From: Dyadobacter soli
GTDB taxonomy: Bacteria > Bacteroidota > Bacteroidia > Cytophagales > Spirosomataceae
Direction of reading: 5' to 3'
Length of the DNA stretch: 64,000 nt
Assembly (NCBI RefSeq): GCF_900101885.1
Contig: NZ_FNAN01000003.1
Span: 62,001-126,000 of the forward strand
Part shown: positions 42,910-51,237 of the stretch, piece by piece
Numbering within the stretch: position 1 is the first letter of the stretch
Layout of the letters: the number at the start of each line of letters is the position of its first letter
Notes under the pieces: model-generated
What the model was told of the DNA's origin: nothing
The model's database searches: none
The model's input: only the letters and a program-made list of their open reading frames with translations
Translations under genes and position numbers: made by a program

Positions 42910-44625
42910 TTACGCCGCCGCTATCCGCGTTTCGTCTTTTTTATCTAACACCACCTTCCTAGCCGCCGAAAACGGTATCGCCGCTGAAAGCAATACCACA
43001 GTCGCTACACCGGCGGTTACCAGTGTTCCATCGGTCGTCAAAAAGCTGAGAATAAATAGCATCACCGCAGTGAATAGCAGCGCCCCGGCGATCACCTGCA
43101 TGCCAAAACGGTTTTGTTTTTTGATTTCAAATGCTTCTTCCGGATCGACCGCCGCGGCTTCCTGCTTGCGCTGGTCTTTGGAAAGCATGTAAATGGTATA
43201 CTCGCTGGCAACGATGTTTTTGGACCGTGCCCAAAGTTCGTAAGCTAGCAATAGCAATAGCGGCAAGCCCACGCCCACGATGGTTTCCATTCCGCGCGAG
43301 AGTTTGAAGTCGAGCAGGAGCGGAGCGAGTGTTTTGAAGAATAAATTGACACATAATCCGATACCCGTAATCCAAAGCGTAGTCCTGCCGTTCAGCCTTT
43401 TGGAAAACAATGCCCAGAGCGGCGGTGCAAGCAACGGCCCGCCGGAAATGGCCGAAATGCTCAGTACCACCTCCACAATGCCGCCCGCCGCCGGTACCAG
43501 CAATGCAATGCCGATCATGCCAAGCCCGAAAAACCAGGAGGAGCCTCGCGCAACACGGATGAGCTGGCGGTCGGAAGCGGCCGGGTTAACCATCCCTTTG
43601 TAAATATCATTGGTAAAAACCGCCGAAACAACGTTCAATGCGGTGTTGGCGCTGGCGGAGGTGGAGAAATACATGCCGGTGAGCATGAGCCCCAGCAGGC
43701 CGGGTGGCAGTACCAGTTTGCAGATCATCAGGTAAGCATTTTCGGTATCCAGGCCGGTCAATGCGGGGTTAATGGCCTTGTAAATCATCGGCGGGAACAT
43801 CCAGATCACCGGGCTGATGAGGTATAAACCGGCGAAAAGAAAAGCGACCTTTTTGGCCGATTTCTCGCTGTCGACGCTCGTGTAGCGTTGTACCATGGTC
43901 CAGTTTCCACCAATGTAGCAAATGTGGTAAATCACGAATGCAGCCACGAAACCAAGCGTATATTCACCATTGAGCAGGTTGAAAAAGTCGTCGGGAATGT
44001 TGTTCGTAAATCCTTCCCAGCCGCCGACTTTATTGAATGACAACGGAAGCAGAATGAATACCGCCGCCGATAGCACGACGAATTGTAAAATATCGGTCAC
44101 CATCACCGCCCATAGGCCTCCCACCGCCGTGTAGGCGATCATAAACAGCCCCAAGCCGATGGTACAAGGCACCAGCGGCAGGTCCAGCGAGGCACTCACC
44201 AGCCTTGCCACCGGGTAAAGCACCGATCCTTTGATGAACACCGAAACCAGCGTAAAAATGAATATGTAAGTTTTCTGGACCGTCAGCCCGAGTCGTTCAC
44301 GGATGAATTCCGCGGCTGTCAACGCGCCGGTCCGTTTCCAGCGCGGGGCGAGGTAAACGGCGGTGATGAGCGCGCCGATGCACATTGTCCATTGAATGGT
44401 AATGGCCACCCAGCCGTGTTTGTAGGCAATGGAGCCCCACGCTACGAAGGTACCGGCCGAGAAGAAGCTCATAAACAGCGACAACCCGCCGATAAACCAC
44501 GGCACGGCCTCGCCGCCCGCAAAAAAGGATTTCAGGTTACGACCCGTTCGGGCAAAAAGCATCCCAATGCCCATCACGAACGCGGAGAATACGAGAATGA
44601 CAATGGTGTCGGTGGTGTTGTTCAT
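42910..44625 (-). CDS. Sodium:solute symporter (SSS family)
   Basis: A 571-residue inner-membrane transporter with about 13-14 hydrophobic segments. SSS-type features include SLFMSFFSAGTFVAWGSIAY near residue 55, TAVGGLWAVMVTDILQFVVL and GLMLTGMYFSTSASANTALNV. A cytosolic charged segment (KDQRKQEAAAVDPEEAFEIK) precedes the last helices. It would import a sugar or sugar acid released by the exported enzymes of this locus with sodium. It lies between the six-hairpin glycosidase-like gene and the GH2 gene on the same strand. Confidence 0.85.
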   Translation of the reverse strand: MNNTTDTIVILVFSAFVMGIGMLFARTGRNLKSFFAGGEAVPWFIGGLSLFMSFFSAGTFVAWGSIAYKHGWVAITIQWTMCIGALITAVYLAPRWKRTGALTAAEFIRERLGLTVQKTYIFIFTLVSVFIKGSVLYPVARLVSASLDLPLVPCTIGLGLFMIAYTAVGGLWAVMVTDILQFVVLSAAVFILLPLSFNKVGGWEGFTNNIPDDFFNLLNGEYTLGFVAAFVIYHICYIGGNWTMVQRYTSVDSEKSAKKVAFLFAGLYLISPVIWMFPPMIYKAINPALTGLDTENAYLMICKLVLPPGLLGLMLTGMYFSTSASANTALNVVSAVFTNDIYKGMVNPAASDRQLIRVARGSSWFFGLGMIGIALLVPAAGGIVEVVLSISAISGGPLLAPPLWALFSKRLNGRTTLWITGIGLCVNLFFKTLAPLLLDFKLSRGMETIVGVGLPLLLLLAYELWARSKNIVASEYTIYMLSKDQRKQEAAAVDPEEAFEIKKQNRFGMQVIAGALLFTAVMLFILSFLTTDGTLVTAGVATVVLLSAAIPFSAARKVVLDKKDETRIAAA

Positions 44626-44637
44626 AGTAATGCTATA

Positions 44638-44721
44638 TGCTGTAAGCTGTGAGCTTTATGCTTTTGGTTGTTGTTTATGGTTGCTTAAAGCCTATGGCCT
44701 AAGGCTTATAGCTTATAGCCA
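44638..44721. repeat. Hairpin element, TAAGCTT family, copy 3
   Basis: The left arm (44638-44665, gctgtaagctgtgagcttta) and right arm (44682-44721, ttaaagcctatggcctaagg...) are inverse complements. The right arm encodes the last six codons (AISYKP) and stop of the 859-residue protein, so the element has replaced the original 3' end of that gene. Confidence 0.8.
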
Positions 44722-47278
44722 ATGTTCTGCTTCCAAATGCGGGCAGTTTGACATTACTAATGGCCGCTTTCTGGTTTGTCTCGGCCCATTTCATTGCGGG
44801 GGAGCTGCCTTCGGATACTTTGCTATGGTCGATTTTCAGGTTGAATGCAGTGGGTTGTGGGCTGTTGTTGAGCAGTGTGATGTAGTAGGTTTTTTTGGTG
44901 GTGGATTTGGAGACAATCGGGTCGATGGACGGGCTGTCGGCGGTGATGTAGCCTTCCTTGATGGTAAGCATTGCCTTATCCCCGAACACGTCGCCCGGCG
45001 CGAAGCCGTACGTCTGATGCGGGCCTACTTTGGGCGTTACGAAACCGCGTGGGAATGTCACTTTGCCGTTCGAGCGCAATGCGGCTTCGGAAAGCAGGTA
45101 GTCGGTGATCCAGCCGATCTGCCACCAGGCGTGGTGCGGGTAGGGGCCGGCGCCGCGGTTCATGGCATTCCAGTAATAGGAAGCGACGCTGGTTTTGCTA
45201 TCTACAAATGCGTCCCGGCCAATGGCGGCTGCGCGTGCCATATCGGCAAAAAGCTGTTCGCCAGTGAGCTGGTAAATGCGGATGAACATGCCGGCATGGC
45301 TGGCCAGTTGAATAGGCCCGTGCCGCGTGGCGGAGCCGAAAATGCCGCCGTGCTCGAAGCTGAGGCCGGTTTGGCTGATCTCCCAGTCTTCCCGGGCGGT
45401 ACCATTCACGGTTTTAGTGTCATGATTGGCAATGGGGTGCGTGTAAATGGAGGAAGTGTAGATTTTCGCGCAGGTGACAGCGGCGTCCTGGTACTTTTTG
45501 TTTTGGGTTAAATCAAATAAGTCCAGCAATGCTTGTGCCGACTGTCCGGTCGCGAAATCGGGTGCGTAGCGCGCGTCCCCGCATACGCCCAGGAAAGCGC
45601 CCGTTTCCACGGCATTTTTAAGAAACCAATCCGCCCCTTTTTCGGCTGCTTTCAAGTACTTTTCGTCTTTCAGCATGCGGTGGGCGACGATCAAGCCATA
45701 AAAAGTAGGCCTCACATCCTGAATATCTTTGAAAGCCTCCTGCTCGGTTTTGCGGTCGTAAGCCACGGCGAAGCTGCCGTCCTCGCGCTGCCAGCTGAGC
45801 AGTTTTTCGGCGCCGAGCCTGAGGCGTTCTTTCAATTCTGCATTATCGGGTTCGAAAAGCAGCATATTGCCGACGTCGAGCATGACATAGTAGGTCAATG
45901 CAATAGGTTCAACCACCTCGCCCCATTCTTCGACGAACTTCTTCTTTTTGGCTAAATAATACTGGCCTTCGACGGCACCCTTGAAGAAACCATCCTCGGT
46001 TTGCTGCTGAACGAGTTTGAAATTTTCTGCTGGTGGAAGCACTTTTTGGGTCAGTTCCGGATCATTGGTGGCATTGGCGAGCATCCACATCGCGCCGTAA
46101 TCCGAGTTTTTCATGGCATCCTTATCCGAGCCCACCACGCCGCCGAGGTACGACTGCGCGCCGATCTGCTTGCCTTTGAACTCCTCGATATTCCAGAGCG
46201 AAGTCTTCGGATCGGTGAGGTAATGGTGCATTTTCTCGATCCGGTCGGTCAGAGCCTGCTTGCTTTGGCGCAATGCGAGGGTTTCGCGGAATTTATAGAT
46301 ATCGACAGCGGCGTGCTTGGTTGCTTCGAACCAGTCGCCGGCGATAATGCTGTACCTGAAAGTCCAGGAAACCGATTGCCCGGCCTCCATTTCGGATTTT
46401 TCTTCTCCCAAAACCGGGTAATATAATGTAGGCGAAAGCTGCGCCTTGCGGTTCATATGCGAGAGGCCGAGGTGCCAGTCGATTTGCGTGATCTGATCCT
46501 TCGCCCACGGGTCACGCGCGAGGCCCGGCTCGGGGATGACGGATAATGTGACGCCGTCCTTGCTGCTTACGAGCGGACTCAGCGTAGAAGCGCAGCGCTC
46601 GCGGTAAACTACCGGCCGGTCGGGGATACCATAGCCGTAGGCGTAACCCAATGCGAAATTTTGCTGCATAAAATTCCCCTGAAAATACCCCGGTACCGAC
46701 ACCCAGCTCATTTGCTCGACCGGTAATGCGGCCAGGGTAGGCGTTGCGAGCGAGAAAAAGCCTTTTCTCTTCGCATCCAAGGTCATAGTCACCTGAATAT
46801 CGTTCGGGAAGCGGGGATCGATCTTCCAATGCGCGGTAATCCTGGCCACGTCGGTTTCGGATTTGAATTCCAAACCATTGTCCTTCGCGGCGCCTGTTTG
46901 TGGAAAGAAATGGAATGCCTGTCCGGCGGTGTTGAGCGCTACGCCGGTAGTGCTTTCCTTCCATTGGGTTTGCTGGTAATGGTAGGCGTCTTCGGGGAAT
47001 TTTCCGCCGGTAACTTTCTCGAAAGTTTCGGCGGCTTCGGTCGAAGGTTTGGTTTCGGAAAAAAGCAGGGTGTACTCGCCGGAAGGCGCTGCTGCCTTGG
47101 TCCACTGGCCTTTTTTGTTCACCGCAACCTCTTCGATTTTCAATGCGCCGTCGGCTTCCCGCCATTGGACGCGGATCGCATTGTTGGTGAGCGCTTTCAC
47201 GGACGTTCGCTGGGCGGACGCCTGCCAAACGGGGATAACGTTGAGTAAAATGGGTAGTAGCAGGGTTATTCGTTTCAT
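44699..47278 (-). CDS. Exported six-hairpin glycosidase-like protein, function unknown
   Basis: An 859-residue secreted protein (signal peptide to about residue 22, WQASA). Residues 1-330 are beta-rich; residues 330-740 are predominantly helical with repeated 'G..Y..A...A.W' patterns (EKLLSWQREDGSFAVAYDRK, LKAAEKGADWFLKNAVETGA, HHAWWQIGWITDYLLSEAAL), as in alpha/alpha-toroid glycosidases. A beta domain closes the protein. I cannot assign a GH family. Its ATG overlaps the ApbE stop (ATGA), so translation is coupled. In this locus it probably cleaves the imported glycan. Confidence 0.65.
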   Translation of the reverse strand: MKRITLLLPILLNVIPVWQASAQRTSVKALTNNAIRVQWREADGALKIEEVAVNKKGQWTKAAAPSGEYTLLFSETKPSTEAAETFEKVTGGKFPEDAYHYQQTQWKESTTGVALNTAGQAFHFFPQTGAAKDNGLEFKSETDVARITAHWKIDPRFPNDIQVTMTLDAKRKGFFSLATPTLAALPVEQMSWVSVPGYFQGNFMQQNFALGYAYGYGIPDRPVVYRERCASTLSPLVSSKDGVTLSVIPEPGLARDPWAKDQITQIDWHLGLSHMNRKAQLSPTLYYPVLGEEKSEMEAGQSVSWTFRYSIIAGDWFEATKHAAVDIYKFRETLALRQSKQALTDRIEKMHHYLTDPKTSLWNIEEFKGKQIGAQSYLGGVVGSDKDAMKNSDYGAMWMLANATNDPELTQKVLPPAENFKLVQQQTEDGFFKGAVEGQYYLAKKKKFVEEWGEVVEPIALTYYVMLDVGNMLLFEPDNAELKERLRLGAEKLLSWQREDGSFAVAYDRKTEQEAFKDIQDVRPTFYGLIVAHRMLKDEKYLKAAEKGADWFLKNAVETGAFLGVCGDARYAPDFATGQSAQALLDLFDLTQNKKYQDAAVTCAKIYTSSIYTHPIANHDTKTVNGTAREDWEISQTGLSFEHGGIFGSATRHGPIQLASHAGMFIRIYQLTGEQLFADMARAAAIGRDAFVDSKTSVASYYWNAMNRGAGPYPHHAWWQIGWITDYLLSEAALRSNGKVTFPRGFVTPKVGPHQTYGFAPGDVFGDKAMLTIKEGYITADSPSIDPIVSKSTTKKTYYITLLNNSPQPTAFNLKIDHSKVSEGSSPAMKWAETNQKAAISNVKLPAFGSRTLAISYKP

Positions 47279-48318
47279 TTTTCCTGGATAAGGTCTTTGA
47301 TACCGTCGGTCGCGAAGGACGTTAAATGCCCTTCCTCATTGGTGAAAAGCATGTACGCGTCGATATCTTTCCGGTTTTCTAAAAAGGTTTTGGTCGCTTC
47401 GAGGCCCATTACGATGAAGGCGGTGTCGTAGCCGTCGGCGGTAATGGCGTCTTTTGCGAACACGGTTACGCTCAGCAGCGGGGTCTGTTCCATCTCTCCG
47501 GCCGCCGGGGCGCCGGCCGCCGGGGCGCCGGTAAGCGGATTGATAATGTGGTTATAGGTAATGCCGTTGCGGGTAATGTGGTTGTGGTAGTTGCCCGCGG
47601 TGGTCATCGCGCGGTTGGTCAGCCGAACGGTTGCAGCGAGTGCATTGGGTTTTAGCGGGTTTTCAATGCCCGTTACCCAACCGGCACCACCGTTTTTAGT
47701 ACCCGAACAAACCACCTCCCCGCCAATCTCGACCATAAAACGATCGATACCTTGACTTTTCAGAAACGCTCCAAGGATGTCCACGGAATAGCCCTGCGCA
47801 ATGCCATTGAAATCCAGCCGTACGCCCTGGCGGGTTCTGACTTCATTTGAGTCGAATTCAATTTGTTTAAAACCAATGAATTGCAGCAGCGAATCCACGT
47901 TCGCATTTTCCGGGTCCGTATTCTTTTTATTACCAAAACCATAGGCCTCCGAAAGCGGCACAATGGTAGGGTCAAATGCGCCGTCCGTAGCTGTATAGAT
48001 TTCTTTTGATTTAACCAAAACCTCATAAAACCAGGGCGAACGGAAAGTGTGCCGTGTGCTCTCATTGAATGCAGAAAGCTCGGAATCAGCGCGGTACAGC
48101 GACAGGCATTGGTCGAATTCAGTTAGTATCGAGTCAATGGAATGCTTGAAATTGCGGTTCCGGACATCGAAATAGCGGATGTGGTACGTAGTGCCTTGCG
48201 CTTCGCCGTCGATGGAAATCATGGCCGTATCCCCTGCCGTCGCTGCCATTGTTACCAACGGCAGCACGGTGAAGAGGGTGGACATTACTCCGGCAATATG
48301 TATCGCAATGCTGTTCAA
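47275..48318 (-). CDS. apbE: FAD:protein FMN transferase (ApbE)
   Basis: A 347-residue exported enzyme that attaches FMN covalently to a Ser/Thr of target proteins. The N-terminus is hydrophobic (IAIHIAGVMSTLFTVLPLVT), a signal peptide or anchor. ApbE features are GEAQGTTYHIRYF, FDQCLSLYRADSELSAFNES, FDPTIVPLSEAYGFG, LDFNGIAQGYSVDIL, FMVEIGGEVVCSG and YNHIINPLTG; the metal-binding AITADGYDTAFIVMG is also present. A 15-bp tandem repeat after the HIINPLTG motif adds APAAG units. The gene lies beside an exported FAD enzyme and, one gene further, a candidate FMN-binding protein with a flavinylation motif, which suggests a dedicated role. Confidence 0.92.
   Translation of the reverse strand: MNSIAIHIAGVMSTLFTVLPLVTMAATAGDTAMISIDGEAQGTTYHIRYFDVRNRNFKHSIDSILTEFDQCLSLYRADSELSAFNESTRHTFRSPWFYEVLVKSKEIYTATDGAFDPTIVPLSEAYGFGNKKNTDPENANVDSLLQFIGFKQIEFDSNEVRTRQGVRLDFNGIAQGYSVDILGAFLKSQGIDRFMVEIGGEVVCSGTKNGGAGWVTGIENPLKPNALAATVRLTNRAMTTAGNYHNHITRNGITYNHIINPLTGAPAAGAPAAGEMEQTPLLSVTVFAKDAITADGYDTAFIVMGLEATKTFLENRKDIDAYMLFTNEEGHLTSFATDGIKDLIQEK
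47501..47530. repeat. 15-bp tandem repeat (2 perfect copies) in apbE
   Basis: gccgccggggcgccg occurs twice in a row and encodes APAAG repeats just after the conserved HIINPLTG motif. The two copies are identical, consistent with a recent expansion. Confidence 0.85.
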
Positions 48319-48324
48319 TGTAAA

Positions 48325-50256
48325 TCAGGGTTGAGGAGCCAGCGTTTCGCCTTTGAGGATACCGGTCAGTTCCGGCAAATGATCTTTGTATACGCCGCGC
48401 GGGCTGGTTTTGTATTTGTTTGCGATGTAAGCGGCAAATCCCACTACCTCGCCCATCATCCCGCACGTGCGCATGACGCGTGTGCTCCCGAACGCCACGT
48501 GCGTGGTACTGATATTGCGGCCGGCCATGAACAGGTTCTGGATGTTTTTGGAATATAAACAGCGGTATGGGATCGTGTAGGGCGCCACTTTGATGTGCTT
48601 GGTACCCGCAAAAAACTCCTGACCTTCAAAGTACTTGCTGTTTTTGGCGTCGGGGAAATGCAGGTCGATGGTCCAGGTGGCGGTTACCGAGCCGTCGGGG
48701 TAGAACTTGCCTTCCTGGATGTCCATCTGGTTCAAAACGTAATCGCCAATAATGCGGCGCGACTCGCGTTTCCCGCCAATGTAGGCCACCCACGCAAGCT
48801 CCTTTTTACCGTATTTGGCGGCTTTGTTTTTCTTCAAATACGACCAGTTGCCGTAAATGGCGCGCAGGTTGTGGTCACGGATCTGCTCGGCCTGGGTAAT
48901 GGTGTTGAAGTTCCCGAAGCCGGTTTCCCATTGCCAGTCGGATTTGGGTTCGTCGATGTGGTATTCGTCGGAAAACTGCATGGCCCAGGGCGTCTCGGGG
49001 AACGACGAAACTGTATCGCGGTCGACGGAAGCCCACAGATTGGAAGTGCCTAATGTAAAATCGTCGCTCTTTTCGGCCGCCAGCGATTCGCCGGTTTCGG
49101 CCTTGCTTTCGCGGCCCATCCGGAACTCGGCACCCGACAGGAAACCGACGGTGCCGTCGCCCGTGCAATCCGAGAAGAAGGAGCCGGAGAAGCGCCGCTC
49201 CTGGTTGGTAGCAATATCCCGTCCGACCACAGCAGTAATAATGTCGTTTTCTTTTTCCACCTTAAAAACGTGGGTATTCAAAAACAACGAAAGGTTTTTC
49301 TCTGCCTTCACGATGGAGATTTTGCGTGCGTCGCCGTATTCTTTGGCATCCGGGTTACCATTGCCGGGGTCGCCATTGTCCATCTCGCGCACGATGCGGC
49401 CGAGTTTTGGGTAATGGTTTTTATCCACATCACCCATCAAATGCACGCGTACTTCGGAACTGTTGTTGCCGCCGAGCACCGGGCGGTCCTGGATCAGCGC
49501 CACGGTGAGGCCCATCCGCGCTGCCGAGATCGCCGCGCATGTACCGGCAATGCCGCCGCCCACCACCACGAGGTCATACCGGCCGGCGTCCTGGGGCTTG
49601 TCGGTCAGGTTCAGGAGCTTTCTGCGGAATGCGGTCAATGCTTCCAGCTCATTCGGCGGGGTGAATTTCAGGTCGTCGGTAAACAGCAATGCGTCGCACC
49701 GGCCGTTGAAGCCGGTAAGGTCTTTCAATGCGAGCTTCGTGTCGGCATTTTTAATGTCGATCACCCCGCCATCATACCATTTCCAGGTATCGGAGCCGCT
49801 TTCACCGAAAGTCTGGCCGGTGGATTTGCCATCGATCAGCACCTGGAATTTGCCTGGTCCTTTCGGGAATGGTGCCCAGTCTCTGGTGCGCACCCACAAA
49901 TGGTACTTTCCGGTTTTTGGGAATTTGACCGTAGTAGCGGCATCCTTCACCGGCCGGCCCATGCCATGCGCCATGATATAGGAAGAATGCATGACCACAA
50001 AAGACTGCTGATCGATCACCCAGCCGCCTTTGTCCTCGAATGATTCTGTCTCAACAAAAACATGATTCTGGGCTAATACTGGAAACATCAAAAAAATCAA
50101 AACCAAAATCCCCAACAATTTCCTGGTATCCCCAGGTTGAAACCCGGGGCAGGGGGATTTAATTGCCTCCGGCAATGGAGCCTTCGGCATTATTGCCAGA
50201 GGCAATCTAGAATCTATTGCCCCGGACTTTAGCCCGGGGATAAGGGAGATGTTCAT
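48325..50256 (-). CDS. Exported FAD-dependent oxidoreductase with N-terminal CBM-like domain
   Basis: A 643-residue flavoprotein of the FAD_oxidored family. Residues 1-43 are derived from a palindromic repeat; the real signal peptide is at about 45-63 (KLLGILVLIFLMFPVLAQN). Residues 64-215 form a jelly-roll, CBM-like domain (FVETESFEDKGGWVIDQQSF, KTGKYHLWVRTRDWAPF, FQVLIDGKS). The FAD domain follows: DLVVVGGGIAGTCAAISAAR, IQDRPVLGGNNSSEVRV, DCTGDGTVGFLSGAEFRMG and NLFMAGRNISTTHVAFGSTR. Its ATG overlaps the stop of the upstream gene (ATGA). The enzyme would oxidise or reduce a carbohydrate in the periplasm and pass electrons to a flavin or quinone partner; substrate unknown. Confidence 0.78.
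   Translation of the reverse strand: MNISLIPGLKSGAIDSRLPLAIMPKAPLPEAIKSPCPGFQPGDTRKLLGILVLIFLMFPVLAQNHVFVETESFEDKGGWVIDQQSFVVMHSSYIMAHGMGRPVKDAATTVKFPKTGKYHLWVRTRDWAPFPKGPGKFQVLIDGKSTGQTFGESGSDTWKWYDGGVIDIKNADTKLALKDLTGFNGRCDALLFTDDLKFTPPNELEALTAFRRKLLNLTDKPQDAGRYDLVVVGGGIAGTCAAISAARMGLTVALIQDRPVLGGNNSSEVRVHLMGDVDKNHYPKLGRIVREMDNGDPGNGNPDAKEYGDARKISIVKAEKNLSLFLNTHVFKVEKENDIITAVVGRDIATNQERRFSGSFFSDCTGDGTVGFLSGAEFRMGRESKAETGESLAAEKSDDFTLGTSNLWASVDRDTVSSFPETPWAMQFSDEYHIDEPKSDWQWETGFGNFNTITQAEQIRDHNLRAIYGNWSYLKKNKAAKYGKKELAWVAYIGGKRESRRIIGDYVLNQMDIQEGKFYPDGSVTATWTIDLHFPDAKNSKYFEGQEFFAGTKHIKVAPYTIPYRCLYSKNIQNLFMAGRNISTTHVAFGSTRVMRTCGMMGEVVGFAAYIANKYKTSPRGVYKDHLPELTGILKGETLAPQP
50127..50242. repeat. 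Nested palindrome captured in the N-terminal coding region of the FAD oxidoreductase
   Basis: Arms tatccccaggttgaaacccg (from 50127) and ccggactttagcccggggat (to 50242) are inverse complements. Inside lie smaller dyads attgcctccggcaat and ttgccagaggcaat. The 116-bp element is open in the reading frame of the oxidoreductase and adds about 40 residues ahead of its signal peptide. Confidence 0.8.
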
Positions 50257-51185
50257 TGTTTTTGAAGGATTTTTTGAATTAGTAAAGTTTGTTCCTCATT
50301 GGCTTGGGGCAGGCTGGTTTTCAGGCTGGATGCCAGGGGCTTTGAAATAGGTATTTTATTGGTATGCAGCTTTTTTAAAATAGCTATTTGCATGGCATAG
50401 CCCGTTTTCTGATAGGTGTCCCAAAGCCAGTTTTGCCTTTGTTCTGTTTTGAAAAAATCATTTCCTACATGCTGCAAGGCGTATTTGGCGATGAATCCGT
50501 TCTTTCCGGCGATGATCGTTTCAATGTCTTTTTCAAAAGGCTTTTTCACGGCGCCGCGTGCATCCAGCACTTTCGCCATTGCCCAGTATTGGTAATGGTG
50601 ATTTTTGCTTTCCAGAAACCGGTGTAGCAATGCGTCGCTGGAATAGGTCTCGATGATTTTTTGCATTTCGGGCACCGCTTTGCCATAGGCAATGTGCCAT
50701 AGCGTGTAGCAGGTGTAGACCGCGCCGTCGATCACCTGGTTTTTAATGGTTTTTAAAGTAGCGCCGGCTTTCGCATCCACGGAGTCGGTCAGTTTATCGG
50801 TGCCTTTCGTGATCAGGTCTTCCATTTTAAGGTCTGCGAAAATGGAGCCGGGCTGGGCTAGAATGTCCTGCAACTTCTGGTAATCTTCTTCCTTGAACTC
50901 GTCGTGGTCGACCTTCGTAAGGACTTTGCCTTCGGGCAGGTCATACCGTTCGTAATTGCCCAGCAGGTCCCAATAGAAATTGATATACACCGGTTTGCAT
51001 TCATTGGTATAGCAAACCGGTGTGAAGATGTTCCTGAAAAAATACTGCGGCTGGCCCTTCTCGTCGAGCGCGAGTTTTAGGGTATAGCTAAGTGTGTCGT
51101 TTTCAACGATTTTGTACTCACGTACGCGAGCCTCCCGCGTGGGCGCGGTGCAGCAGAGTGAGTACAAAAGCATTAGATGAATCAT
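50253..51185 (-). CDS. Candidate FMN-binding lipoprotein, predicted ApbE target
   Basis: A 310-residue protein with a short hydrophobic, cysteine-containing N-terminus (MIHLMLLYSLCC), probably a lipoprotein or signal sequence. VCYTNECKPVYINFYWDLLG and YDLPEGKVLTKVDHDEF precede SVDAKAGATLKTIKNQVIDG (135-154). The DAKAGAT motif (D137 to T143) fits the ApbE flavinylation consensus Dxx(S/T/A)GAT, so T143 would carry FMN. The C-terminal half is helical and HEAT-like (LLHRFLESKNHHYQYWAMAK). It lies between SusD and the exported FAD enzyme, with ATGA overlap to the latter. Family assignment is by motif and context only. Confidence 0.65.
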   Translation of the reverse strand: MIHLMLLYSLCCTAPTREARVREYKIVENDTLSYTLKLALDEKGQPQYFFRNIFTPVCYTNECKPVYINFYWDLLGNYERYDLPEGKVLTKVDHDEFKEEDYQKLQDILAQPGSIFADLKMEDLITKGTDKLTDSVDAKAGATLKTIKNQVIDGAVYTCYTLWHIAYGKAVPEMQKIIETYSSDALLHRFLESKNHHYQYWAMAKVLDARGAVKKPFEKDIETIIAGKNGFIAKYALQHVGNDFFKTEQRQNWLWDTYQKTGYAMQIAILKKLHTNKIPISKPLASSLKTSLPQANEEQTLLIQKILQKQ

Positions 51186-51237
51186 TGTTTTTTCAATATC
51201 ATTTTGTCGCCCGAGATTGCCTCCTTATGCACTAATG

